Assembly: GCA_964604305.1 (NCBI GenBank)
Contig: CAZRYM010000002.1
Span: forward strand, 20,470 to 84,469
DNA from: JASUTC01 sp964604305
Lineage (GTDB): Bacteria > Thermotogota > Thermotogae > MWEM01
DNA: 64,000 bases
Direction of reading: 5' to 3'
A program made the position numbers and the translations under genes. Below, piece by piece: positions 52,115 to 60,194 of the stretch. The notes under the pieces are model-generated. The model had not been told where the DNA came from. It was given only the letters and a program-made list of their open reading frames with translations, and searched no databases. Positions within the stretch are counted from its first letter, which is position 1. The number at the start of each line of letters is the position of its first letter.

Positions 52115-52615
52115 TTGTCAACAGGTGAATCAAAAGTTGCTTGTGCAGAACATGAAAAGCTGTACGAAAAACTTGACGTGTTTATTGAAGAAGTAAAAGA
52201 TAAACCCGGCGTACTGATCGAGGTACTACATAAGGCGCAAGAGATGTTCGGGTATCTTCCTGTAGAAGTACAGAGCCATGTAGCTCAGAAATTAAATCTA
52301 CCGGAAAGTCAGGTATATGGTGTCGTTACTTTTTACAATTTCTTCACCATGAAGCCCAGGGGAAAGAATCAAATCAAGATCTGTCTTGGTACGGCTTGCT
52401 ATGTAAAAGGCGCTGATAAAGTTCTTGACAGATTTAAAGAAGAACTAAAAGTTGAAATGGATGAAGTAACAGAAGATGGTAACTTTTCTCTGCATGGTGT
52501 AAGATGCCTGGGGGCATGTTCTATGGCACCGGTAGTGTTAATTGGAGAAAAGGATTTTTATGGAAAAGTAACAGCGAACGAAATACCAAAGATATTAAAG
52601 AAATACAAGGGGTGA
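52115..52615 (+). CDS. hndA: NuoE-like [2Fe-2S] subunit (HndA/HydC type), set 1
   Basis: A 166-residue thioredoxin-fold protein with a [2Fe-2S] cluster. The four cysteine ligands are in CLGTACYVKG and VRCLGACSMAP. A helical N-terminal part (LIEVLHKAQEMFGYLP) is shared with complex I NuoE. In bifurcating hydrogenases and related NAD(P)-dependent complexes this subunit sits beside the NuoF flavoprotein. The start is taken as TTG 52115, 7 bp after GGAGGTG; the frame is open from GTG 52088, which has no ribosome site. First gene of hndA-hndB-hndC. Confidence 0.87.
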   Translation: MSTGESKVACAEHEKLYEKLDVFIEEVKDKPGVLIEVLHKAQEMFGYLPVEVQSHVAQKLNLPESQVYGVVTFYNFFTMKPRGKNQIKICLGTACYVKGADKVLDRFKEELKVEMDEVTEDGNFSLHGVRCLGACSMAPVVLIGEKDFYGKVTANEIPKILKKYKG

Positions 52616-52621
52616 ATGAAG

Positions 52622-52999
52622 ATGGCAAAGATTAAAAGTTTGGATGAGTTGATGAAAATAAAAGAAAAGGCCGTTAAGGATATCCAGATGAGAGATACAG
52701 AGAAGAAAGGGAAAATCGTAGTTGCAATGGGAACTTGTGGAATTGCTGCCGGTGCGAAGGAAACATTGCAGGCGGTTGTTAACGAATTGGAAAAAAATGG
52801 CATCGATGATGTATCCGTCGTTCAATCCGGTTGTATGGGATTATGTGATGTGGAACCCACAGTTGAGGTAGTCATGGAAGGCAGTGATCCCATCATCTAT
52901 GGTCATGTTTCACCTGAGCAGGTAGCAAGAATAATTGACCAGCATGTAAAGAATGGAAAAGTTGTCAGTGATTTGTTAGTTAGAAAGGGCGAAATCTGA
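52622..52999 (+). CDS. hndB: Thioredoxin-like [2Fe-2S] ferredoxin (HndB type)
   Basis: A 125-residue small subunit like HndB of Desulfovibrio NADP-reducing hydrogenase. Visible cysteines are one in MGTCGIAAGA and two in SGCMGLCDVE. The fourth canonical cysteine (C-x4-C in the first motif) is absent, which as far as I remember is common in this subfamily. A charged helical N-terminus precedes the fold. AAGGGGTG lies at the right distance for the second ATG (52622); the first ATG at 52616 is too close. The gene begins right after hndA and is 29 bp before the NuoF-like gene. Confidence 0.82.
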   Translation: MAKIKSLDELMKIKEKAVKDIQMRDTEKKGKIVVAMGTCGIAAGAKETLQAVVNELEKNGIDDVSVVQSGCMGLCDVEPTVEVVMEGSDPIIYGHVSPEQVARIIDQHVKNGKVVSDLLVRKGEI

Positions 53000-53028
53000 T
53001 CAGATAAAAGATTGCGAGGTGAGTAGAG

Positions 53029-54828
53029 TTGCCGGTTGCAACTAATACGATATTAATGTGCGCTGGCGGAGGATGTATTTCCTCCGGAGAAGAAAGTTGT
53101 TTACAAGCACTGCAAAAAGCAGTTGAGAAGTATTCGCTCCACGATGTGGTTAAGGTTGTTGAAACAGGGTGCATGGGAATGTGTGATGCGGGTCCTTTGA
53201 TGGTTATCTACCCTGAAGGGGTATATTATCAAAAATTAACACCTGAGGATGTCGAAAAAATCATTTCCGAACACATTTTGAAGGGTAGAATTGTTGAGGA
53301 TAAGTTGCTGGACAATCCCGTTTCGAGCTTAAAAACGCATAATCCTTATGATGATCATCCCTTCTTCACAAGACAGGTAAAGATTGCCACCAGAAATATG
53401 GGGATTGTAGACCCGATGAAAATAGAAGAGTATATTGCCCACGATGGTTATTTTGCACTTCAGAAAGCCTTGTCCATGAAACCCGAAGAGATCATAGCAG
53501 AACTTAAAGAAAGCGGTCTTAGAGGTAGAGGTGGGGCCGGTTTTCCCACATGGTTAAAATGGGAACTGACGAGAAAGGTTCCCGGTGATGAAAAATACGT
53601 GTTGTGCAATGCTGATGAAGGAGATCCTGGTGCGTTTATGGATCGATCCATACTGGAAGGGGATCCTCATTCTTTGCTGGAGGCAATGGTCATAGCCGGT
53701 TATGCCATTGGAGCAAACAAAGGATATATCTATATCAGAGCCGAATATCCCCTTGCCATTGAGAGGTTAAATGAAGGAATCAAACAGGCAAAAGAACTGG
53801 GGTTGTTTGGCGAAAACATCATGGGATCAAATTTCTCTTTTGATGTTGAGATCAGAATGGGTGCCGGTGCATTTGTATGTGGTGAAGAAACTGCTTTAAT
53901 TGAGTCAATAGAAGGAAAACGGGGACAGCCAAGGGTTAAGCCGCCCTTCCCCGCTCAAGTTGGAGTATGGGGTAAGCCAACCCTTAATAACAACGTAGAA
54001 ACTTACGCAAACATTCCGCCAATATTGACAAAGGGAGCCAAATGGTTTTCCAGTATCGGAACTGAAACAAGCAAGGGAACAAAGGTTTTTTGCCTTGCGG
54101 GAAAAGTTAAGAATACCGGTTTAGTTGAAGTTCCAATGGGAATTACATTAAGAGAAGTTGTGTATGATATCGGAGGCGGTATTCCAGACGGTAAAGCTTT
54201 TAAAGCTGTTCAAACCGGGGGTCCCAGCGGTGGATGTATTCCGAAAGAACACCTGGATACTCCAATCGACTATGAAACGTTGAAAGAACTGGGAACTATG
54301 ATGGGATCCGGCGGTATGATATTTATGGATGAGGATACATGTATGGTGGATGTGGCAAAGTATTTCCTTGATTTTTCTGTTGAAGAATCTTGCGGAAAAT
54401 GTCTACCCTGTCGCGAAGGCAATAGAGTCATGCTTGATATGCTGGAGAAAATAACCAGTGGCGAAGGTGAAGAAGGGGACATTGAAAAACTTGAAGTATT
54501 AGGTAAAAATATTATGGACACATCTCTTTGCGGTCTTGGACAATCATCTCCCCAACCCGTCATATCAACAATCAGATACTTTAGAGATGAATACGAAGCC
54601 CATATAAAAGAGAAAAGATGTCCTGCTAAAGTTTGCAAGCCTTTGATAAGATACCTAATTGATCCGGAAAAATGTGTTGGGTGTACGGCCTGTGCAAGAG
54701 TTTGTCCAGTGTCTGCCATAAGCGGAGAGGTAAAAAAGGTTCATGAAATAGATAGCGAGATTTGCACCAGATGTGGCAGCTGTATACAAGTTTGCCGATT
54801 TGGAGCGATAAGCATTGTTTCACCGTAA
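53029..54828 (+). CDS. hndC: NuoF-like NADH-binding FMN/Fe-S subunit (HndC/HydB type), set 1
   Basis: A 599-residue flavoprotein. Residues 1-95 are a thioredoxin-like [2Fe-2S] domain with C11, C16, C48 and C52. The NuoF core follows, with LRGRGGAGFPTWLKW and NADEGDPGAFMDR for FMN and NADH, GAGAFVCGEETALIESIEG, and a [4Fe-4S] site SCGKCLPCREG plus CGLG. The C-terminus adds two ferredoxin [4Fe-4S] motifs, CVGCTACARVCP and CTRCGSCIQVC. This is the complete HydB/HndC layout that exchanges electrons between NADH and ferredoxin. TTG start with GAGGTGAG. The catalytic hydrogenase subunit (HydA/HndD) that normally follows is missing; a terminator follows instead. Confidence 0.93.
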   Translation: MPVATNTILMCAGGGCISSGEESCLQALQKAVEKYSLHDVVKVVETGCMGMCDAGPLMVIYPEGVYYQKLTPEDVEKIISEHILKGRIVEDKLLDNPVSSLKTHNPYDDHPFFTRQVKIATRNMGIVDPMKIEEYIAHDGYFALQKALSMKPEEIIAELKESGLRGRGGAGFPTWLKWELTRKVPGDEKYVLCNADEGDPGAFMDRSILEGDPHSLLEAMVIAGYAIGANKGYIYIRAEYPLAIERLNEGIKQAKELGLFGENIMGSNFSFDVEIRMGAGAFVCGEETALIESIEGKRGQPRVKPPFPAQVGVWGKPTLNNNVETYANIPPILTKGAKWFSSIGTETSKGTKVFCLAGKVKNTGLVEVPMGITLREVVYDIGGGIPDGKAFKAVQTGGPSGGCIPKEHLDTPIDYETLKELGTMMGSGGMIFMDEDTCMVDVAKYFLDFSVEESCGKCLPCREGNRVMLDMLEKITSGEGEEGDIEKLEVLGKNIMDTSLCGLGQSSPQPVISTIRYFRDEYEAHIKEKRCPAKVCKPLIRYLIDPEKCVGCTACARVCPVSAISGEVKKVHEIDSEICTRCGSCIQVCRFGAISIVSP

Positions 54829-54839
54829 GAACAATAATC

Positions 54840-54878
54840 AGGCTGATTCTTTCTTGTTGGATCAGCCTTTTGGTTTTT
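54840..54878 (+). terminator. Terminator between the two NuoE/NuoF sets
   Basis: AGGCTGAT pairs with ATCAGCCT (8 bp, 13-nt loop), then a T-rich tail. It ends about 30 bp before the next start. Confidence 0.75.
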
Positions 54879-54909
54879 ACACCGTAATCAATTAACAGGG
54901 GGTGTGATA

Positions 54910-55407
54910 GTGGTTTCAGATAAAGAAATGCAAGTTGTTGAAACTATAGTAAATGGTGTTGTAACAGACGATAGTCTGGCAGAGGGTGATGTGTTAATCA
55001 ACTGTCTGCATGAAATACAGAATCATTTTCACAATTTTGTTCCACCTGAAGCGGCTGAAAAAGTTGCTCAGATATTGAAGGTTCCCGAATCTTCAGTCTA
55101 CGAGGTTTTAACCTTTTACACCATGTTTTCTGTTGAGAAAAGGGGAAAGTATGTGATTAGGGTTTGTAACAGTTTACCCTGCCACGTGACTGGAGGAAAG
55201 GAAATCATTTCAACTTTAAAAAAAGAGTTGGGTTGTGATTTTTATGAAACAACCAAAGATGGTTTATTTACTCTTGAAAAGACAGGTTGTCTTGGTTTGT
55301 GCGGAGTCTCTCCGGTAATTATGATAAATGAAGAGTTTTACGGAAATTTGACGAATGACAGGGTTTTGGAGATTATTAACAAAATTCGTGAAGAGGAGCG
55401 TGGATGA
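54910..55407 (+). CDS. NuoE-like [2Fe-2S] subunit, set 2
   Basis: A 165-residue paralogue of the set-1 NuoE. All four cluster cysteines remain: VCNSLPCHVTGG and KTGCLGLCGVSP. The helical N-terminus is diverged. The start is GTG 54910 with AGGGGGTG 7 bp before; an in-frame GTG at 54904 lies inside that site. No promoter is evident in the short gap after the terminator, so it may depend on readthrough. Its stop overlaps the next gene's start by 4 bp. Confidence 0.86.
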   Translation: MVSDKEMQVVETIVNGVVTDDSLAEGDVLINCLHEIQNHFHNFVPPEAAEKVAQILKVPESSVYEVLTFYTMFSVEKRGKYVIRVCNSLPCHVTGGKEIISTLKKELGCDFYETTKDGLFTLEKTGCLGLCGVSPVIMINEEFYGNLTNDRVLEIINKIREEERG

Positions 55408-57035
55408 AAATGAAGATACAGACGGTTTTAGTTTCCGTAGATTCAAGCAGCGCACTTCGCGGAGCGAGGCAGTTTAAAAAGCAAATTGAAGAGAGCGTCA
55501 AAAAATATCAATTATCGGATATGGTTGAAGTACTTGAAACAGGGAGTCTTGGAGTATACAAAGATGGTGTCATCGTAGCAGTTTATCCTGAGGAGGTCTT
55601 TTATGAAATAAATACCTCTGAAGATGTGGAAACCTTAGTGACTGAACACTTTCTCAAAGGCAGAATTGTAAAAGATTTGATGGTCGAAAGATCAGTCATC
55701 AAGCATGATGTAAAAGAGAGTGGAAAACTTAATCGTGAAGAAAGAATCGTGTTAAAAAATATTGGTATCATTGATCCCCGTGAGATTGAAGAATATATTG
55801 CACGTGACGGATATCTGGCATTAGCAAAAGTTCTCAATGAAATGAACCCCGAAATCGTAATTGATGTGGTTAAAAAAAGTAACCTAAGGGGACGCGGTGG
55901 GGCAGGCTTTCCCACAGGAATGAAATGGGAATTTACCGCAAAAGTCGATAACCCAGAGAAATATGTCATCTGTAATGCCGATGAAGGGGAACCTGGTACA
56001 TTCAAAGACAGATTGATTATGGAAGGTGATCCTCATTCTGTTGTAGAAGCAATGACAATAGCTGGATATGCTGTGGGTGCAAATAAAGGTTATATCTATA
56101 TACGAGGAGAATATTACGGGTCAATCGATAATATCAGAAAAGCCATAAAAGATGCATATGATTTTGGTTTATTGGGTGAGGACATTTTGGGGAGCGGGTT
56201 CAGTTTCGATCTCTCAGTCAGACTTGGAGCAGGAGCTTATATTTGCGGAGAAGAAACCGCCTTGATAGAATCCATCGAAGGCAGACCCGGAAGACCTAGA
56301 TTGAAGCCTCCATATCCTCCTGTAGAAGGATTATACGGTAAACCAACAGTAGTCAATAACGTTGAAACCTTTGGAAATATTCCATGGATAATCAATAACG
56401 GACCAGATGCTTTTAAAGCAATAGGTACTGAAGGTTCTGCAGGAACAAAGGTATTTACCCTGGTTGGTAATATTATCAATCGTGGACTGGTTGAAGTACC
56501 CATGGGGACCACCATTTTTGACTTGATATATAAGTACGGGGGTGGTATTCCCGAAGGTAAGAAATTAAAGATTGTTCAAACAGGCGGAACAGCTGGTACC
56601 TTTATGAATACCGAAAAATTAGAAATTGGTTTAGATTATGATTCGGGCAAAAACGGAGCTTCTTTGGGCTCAGGTGTTATTCTTTGTATGGATGAGGAGA
56701 GTTGCCCTGTGGACTGTGCCAAAACAGTCATGGAATTTTTTGCTCATGAATCATGTGGAAAATGTACTCCATGCAGGGAAGGAACAAGGGTATCGGTGAA
56801 GTTACTGGAAAAGATCTCCAAGGGACAGGGAAGAGATGAGGAAATTGAACAACTGTTGATGATATCAGATGCCATGGAAGAGACTTCTTTCTGTGGACTT
56901 GGACAATCTGCAGCGATACCTCTGAGAACCATAGTCGAATCCTTTAAACAAGAGTTTAAAGACCATGTTCTAAAAAAGCCTTGTGATTCATGTACTTATG
57001 AAGAACCAAAAAAGAAAAAGAGGGCAAAAAGATAA
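55404..57035 (+). CDS. NuoF-like NADH-binding subunit with degenerate N-terminal domain, set 2
   Basis: A 543-residue paralogue of set-1 NuoF. The core is intact: NLRGRGGAGFPTGMKWEF, NADEGEPGTFKDR, GAYICGEETALIESIEG, and the [4Fe-4S] site SCGKCTPCREG with FCGLG. The N-terminal thioredoxin-like domain is still present and aligns without gaps to set 1 over its first 60 residues, but its ligands C11, C16, C48 and C52 are replaced by S11, S16, S48 and Y52, so it cannot hold the cluster. The C-terminal double ferredoxin domain is gone, replaced by a lysine-rich tail (KKKKRAKR) after CDSC. It keeps FMN and one [4Fe-4S] and could still oxidise NADH with its NuoE. GAGGAG precedes the ATG. Confidence 0.92.
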   Translation: MKMKIQTVLVSVDSSSALRGARQFKKQIEESVKKYQLSDMVEVLETGSLGVYKDGVIVAVYPEEVFYEINTSEDVETLVTEHFLKGRIVKDLMVERSVIKHDVKESGKLNREERIVLKNIGIIDPREIEEYIARDGYLALAKVLNEMNPEIVIDVVKKSNLRGRGGAGFPTGMKWEFTAKVDNPEKYVICNADEGEPGTFKDRLIMEGDPHSVVEAMTIAGYAVGANKGYIYIRGEYYGSIDNIRKAIKDAYDFGLLGEDILGSGFSFDLSVRLGAGAYICGEETALIESIEGRPGRPRLKPPYPPVEGLYGKPTVVNNVETFGNIPWIINNGPDAFKAIGTEGSAGTKVFTLVGNIINRGLVEVPMGTTIFDLIYKYGGGIPEGKKLKIVQTGGTAGTFMNTEKLEIGLDYDSGKNGASLGSGVILCMDEESCPVDCAKTVMEFFAHESCGKCTPCREGTRVSVKLLEKISKGQGRDEEIEQLLMISDAMEETSFCGLGQSAAIPLRTIVESFKQEFKDHVLKKPCDSCTYEEPKKKKRAKR

Positions 57036-57094
57036 ATTATTATCGGAATATTAACGTTTCAATGTTAAATAATGGTAAATTTTTTGATAATAAG

Positions 57095-57120
57095 GCGGGT
57101 ACTGTTGACAATGTACCCGC
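57095..57120. promoter_or_regulatory. Inverted repeat around the -35 of the ribosomal operon
   Basis: GCGGGTAC and GTACCCGC are perfect 8-bp arms separated by 10 bases. The -35 box TTGACA (57105-57110) lies in the loop. Only three Ts follow, so it would be a poor terminator for the upstream gene; it may be an operator or a dual-use element. Confidence 0.55.
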
Positions 57121-57134
57121 TTTAGTAGTAAAAT
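57105..57134 (+). promoter_or_regulatory. Promoter of the rpsL operon
   Basis: TTGACA (57105-57110), 18-bp spacer, TAAAAT (57129-57134), 47 bp before rpsL. One of only two consensus -35 boxes I found in the window. Confidence 0.65.
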
Positions 57135-57180
57135 ACGCCTGGTTAATTTCAAAATCAAGGAAGGAGGTATTTTCTAATAG

Positions 57181-57552
57181 ATGCCGACAATCAATCAGTT
57201 AGTCAGAAAAAGCAGGAAGATTATTAAAGACAAATCAAAAGCACCTGCATTACAAAAGAATCCTCAAAAAAGAGGTGTTTGTGTCAGGGTAACGACGATG
57301 ACGCCCAGAAAGCCAAATTCAGCACTTAGAAAAATTGCTAGAGTCAGGCTTGCAAACGGAATGGAAGTTTCCGCATATATTCCAGGTGAAGGACACAACT
57401 TACAGGAACATTCTGTTGTAATGGTACGAGGTGGAAGAGTCAAAGATCTGGCAGGTATACGTTACAGAATTATTAGAGGAGCACTTGACACTGCGGGTGT
57501 TGAAGATAGAAAACAAGCTCGTTCCAAATACGGGACAAAGGCTCCTAAATAA
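57181..57552 (+). CDS. rpsL: Ribosomal protein S12
   Basis: A 123-residue 30S decoding-centre protein. MPTINQLVRKSRK, the conserved TMTPRKPNSALRKIARVRL loop (which includes the streptomycin-related Lys), and GGRVKDLAGIRYRIIRG are all standard. GGAGGT lies 12 bp upstream, a little far. First gene of the operon; it follows its own promoter. Confidence 0.98.
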   Translation: MPTINQLVRKSRKIIKDKSKAPALQKNPQKRGVCVRVTTMTPRKPNSALRKIARVRLANGMEVSAYIPGEGHNLQEHSVVMVRGGRVKDLAGIRYRIIRGALDTAGVEDRKQARSKYGTKAPK

Positions 57553-57581
57553 GTTAGGTTATGCAGGAGGGAAATTTATAA

Positions 57582-58049
57582 ATGAGAAGAAGAAGAGCAG
57601 AGAAGAGAAAAATCGAACCGGATCCCGTATATAACGATTTGTTGGTTTCAAGATTGATCAACAAGTTGATGTATCACGGTAAAAAATCCAAATCTCAAAA
57701 AATCGTTTATGGCGCTTTTGAGATAGTCAGGGAAAAAACCGGAAAAGATCCACTTGAGATGTTTAAACAGGCAATGGATAACATAAAACCAGATGTTGAA
57801 GTCAAGCCAAGACGTGTTGGAGGTTCAACCTATCAGGTGCCTGTTGAAGTTGCAGAACCAAGAAAAACTTCCTTAGGATTAAGATGGCTTTTAGCTGCAG
57901 TAAGGTCAAAAAGGGGTAGACCCATGAAATTCAGACTGTCTGACGAGATTATGTCAGCACTTGAAAGTACGGGTTCTGCTGTAAAGAAAAAAGAAGATAC
58001 ACACAGGATGGCTGAAGCGAACAGAGCATTTGCTCATTTCAAATGGTAA
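57582..58049 (+). CDS. rpsG: Ribosomal protein S7
   Basis: A 155-residue 30S protein that binds the 3' domain of 16S rRNA. The start MRRRRAEKRKIEPDP, the middle VEVKPRRVGGSTYQVPVEV, and the end KKEDTHRMAEANRAFAHFKW are typical, and the sequence is close to Thermotogota S7 as I know it. AGGAGGG precedes the ATG, 29 bp after rpsL. Confidence 0.98.
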   Translation: MRRRRAEKRKIEPDPVYNDLLVSRLINKLMYHGKKSKSQKIVYGAFEIVREKTGKDPLEMFKQAMDNIKPDVEVKPRRVGGSTYQVPVEVAEPRKTSLGLRWLLAAVRSKRGRPMKFRLSDEIMSALESTGSAVKKKEDTHRMAEANRAFAHFKW

Positions 58050-58078
58050 AGAATTATTAATATGATGGAGGAACAATA

Positions 58079-60151
58079 GTGTCTTATAAAGAAATTCCTC
58101 TCGAAAGAGTCAGAAATATTGGAATTATGGCTCATATTGATGCGGGTAAAACAACAACAACAGAAAGAATCCTATTTTATACAGGGCGTAAACATAAACT
58201 GGGTAGTGTTGATGACGGAACTGCTACGATGGACTGGATGGAACAGGAAAAAGAACGGGGTATTACCATCACCTCCGCTGCAACTACTGCTCTCTGGAAA
58301 AATCATAGAATCAATATAATTGATACACCCGGGCACGTTGACTTTACAGTTGAAGTTGAAAGGTCTTTGAGGGTATTGGACAGCGCGATAGCCGTATTTG
58401 ATGTTTGTGCCGGTGTAGAACCCCAATCAGAGACAGTTTGGAGACAAGCCGATAAATATAAAGTACCCAGGATTGCCTTTATGAATAAAATGGATAAACT
58501 TGGCGCGGATTTTGATATGTCTGTGAAAAGTATGATAAAAAAACTTGGTGCAAATCCGCTACCGATACAGCTTCCTGTGGGAGCCGAAGAGACATTTAAA
58601 GGTGTTGTTGATCTCGTTCAGATGAAAACACTACTCTGGGAAGAAACTGAAGGAGCTACTTTTATCACAAATGAGATTCCGGATGAACTTCTGGAGAAGG
58701 CGCAGGCAATGCATGAAGACTTAGTTGCAAAGATGTCTTCTTTTGACGAATCAATTATGGAACATTATCTTGAGGGTGAAGAAGTACCTGTTGATAAGCT
58801 GAAGAGCGCGATTAGAAAGGCTACTGTATCTGGTGAATTTGTACCTGTTTTATGTGGAACGGCATTCAGAAACAAGGCCATACAACCACTTATCGATGCG
58901 ATTGTTGATTTCCTCCCTTCACCTCTCGATGTACCCCCGATTGAGGCAATTGTTCAAGGTTCAGAAAAGACATTGCAGTTAAAGGCAGATCCGGAAGGAC
59001 CTTTTGCAGCCCTTGCTTTTAAAGTTGCTTCTGATCCATTTGTAGGTAGATTAACCTATTTCCGAGTCTATTCAGGAACCTTAAAGAAGGGGAATTATGT
59101 TCTCAATATCAACAAAGGGAAAAAGGAACGATTAAGCAGATTAATCTACATGCATTCAGACAAACGAGAAGATGTAGATGAAGTAACGGCAGGAGAGATT
59201 GTAGCAGGTATAGGATTGAAATTTACTTCAACAGGTGATAGTTTATCTAACGGAGATATGCCTATTTTACTTGAGGAAATGATTTTTCCCGAACCGGTTA
59301 TACAGATTGCCATTGAACCGGAAACGAAAGACGATCAAAACAAATTGGCAAAAGGCTTAACGGCTTTAAAAGAAGAGGATCCAACCATTAGAGTAATGAT
59401 TGAAGAAGAAACCGGACAAACTTTACTAAGTGGTATGGGAGAATTGCATTTGGAGATTATCATCGACCGCTTGAGAAGGGAATTTGGAGCAAACGTACGT
59501 GTAGGAAAACCACATGTTTCTTATAGGGAATCCATTCAGACTCCAGTTGATACCGAAGGTAAATACATCAGGCAGAGTGGTGGAAGAGGCCAGTACGGAC
59601 ATGTCAAGGTTAAGTATGAACCACTTGAAAGCGGAAAGGGCTTCATCTTTGAAGATGCAACGGTTGGTGGTACTGTTCCTAAAGAGTATATTAACCCAAT
59701 TAGAATTGGAATAGAAGAAGCCATGCAGGATGGTATTGTAGCAGGTTATCCTGTTGTTGACATGAAAGCAACCCTTTATGATGGGTCCTATCATGAGGTT
59801 GACAGTTCAGAAATGGCATTCAAGATAGCTGCTTCCATGTCTCTAAAAACAGCCTTGAAAAAGGGAGATTCTTATTTACTCGAACCGATTATGTCAGTTG
59901 AGATTACAACACCGGAAGAGTATATGGGAGATATTATCGGTGATCTGAATACTAGAAGAGGAAGAATTGAGAAATTTGATTCGAGATCTAATGCAAGGGT
60001 TGTTCAAGCCTTTGTACCTCTGGCGGAACTATTTGGTTATGCAACCATTCTCAGATCATTGAGTCAAGGTAGAGCGACATACACCATTCAATTTTCACAT
60101 TATGATCCGGTTAACGAAAAGACACTTGAGAAGATTTTACATAGAAGATAG
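58079..60151 (+). CDS. fusA: Elongation factor G
   Basis: A 690-residue translocation GTPase. G1 is MAHIDAGKTTTTERIL, GITITSAATT is switch I, DTPGHVDF is G3 and NKMDKLGADF is G4. Domains II-V follow with ETGQTLLSGMGELHLEII and the domain IV SGGRGQYGHVKV. Full length. It starts with GTG 30 bp after rpsG, with GGAGG upstream. Confidence 0.98.
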   Translation: MSYKEIPLERVRNIGIMAHIDAGKTTTTERILFYTGRKHKLGSVDDGTATMDWMEQEKERGITITSAATTALWKNHRINIIDTPGHVDFTVEVERSLRVLDSAIAVFDVCAGVEPQSETVWRQADKYKVPRIAFMNKMDKLGADFDMSVKSMIKKLGANPLPIQLPVGAEETFKGVVDLVQMKTLLWEETEGATFITNEIPDELLEKAQAMHEDLVAKMSSFDESIMEHYLEGEEVPVDKLKSAIRKATVSGEFVPVLCGTAFRNKAIQPLIDAIVDFLPSPLDVPPIEAIVQGSEKTLQLKADPEGPFAALAFKVASDPFVGRLTYFRVYSGTLKKGNYVLNINKGKKERLSRLIYMHSDKREDVDEVTAGEIVAGIGLKFTSTGDSLSNGDMPILLEEMIFPEPVIQIAIEPETKDDQNKLAKGLTALKEEDPTIRVMIEEETGQTLLSGMGELHLEIIIDRLRREFGANVRVGKPHVSYRESIQTPVDTEGKYIRQSGGRGQYGHVKVKYEPLESGKGFIFEDATVGGTVPKEYINPIRIGIEEAMQDGIVAGYPVVDMKATLYDGSYHEVDSSEMAFKIAASMSLKTALKKGDSYLLEPIMSVEITTPEEYMGDIIGDLNTRRGRIEKFDSRSNARVVQAFVPLAELFGYATILRSLSQGRATYTIQFSHYDPVNEKTLEKILHRR

Positions 60152-60194
60152 TTGTTTGTAAGTTATTAAACGATAATGAGGAGGGAAACTACAA

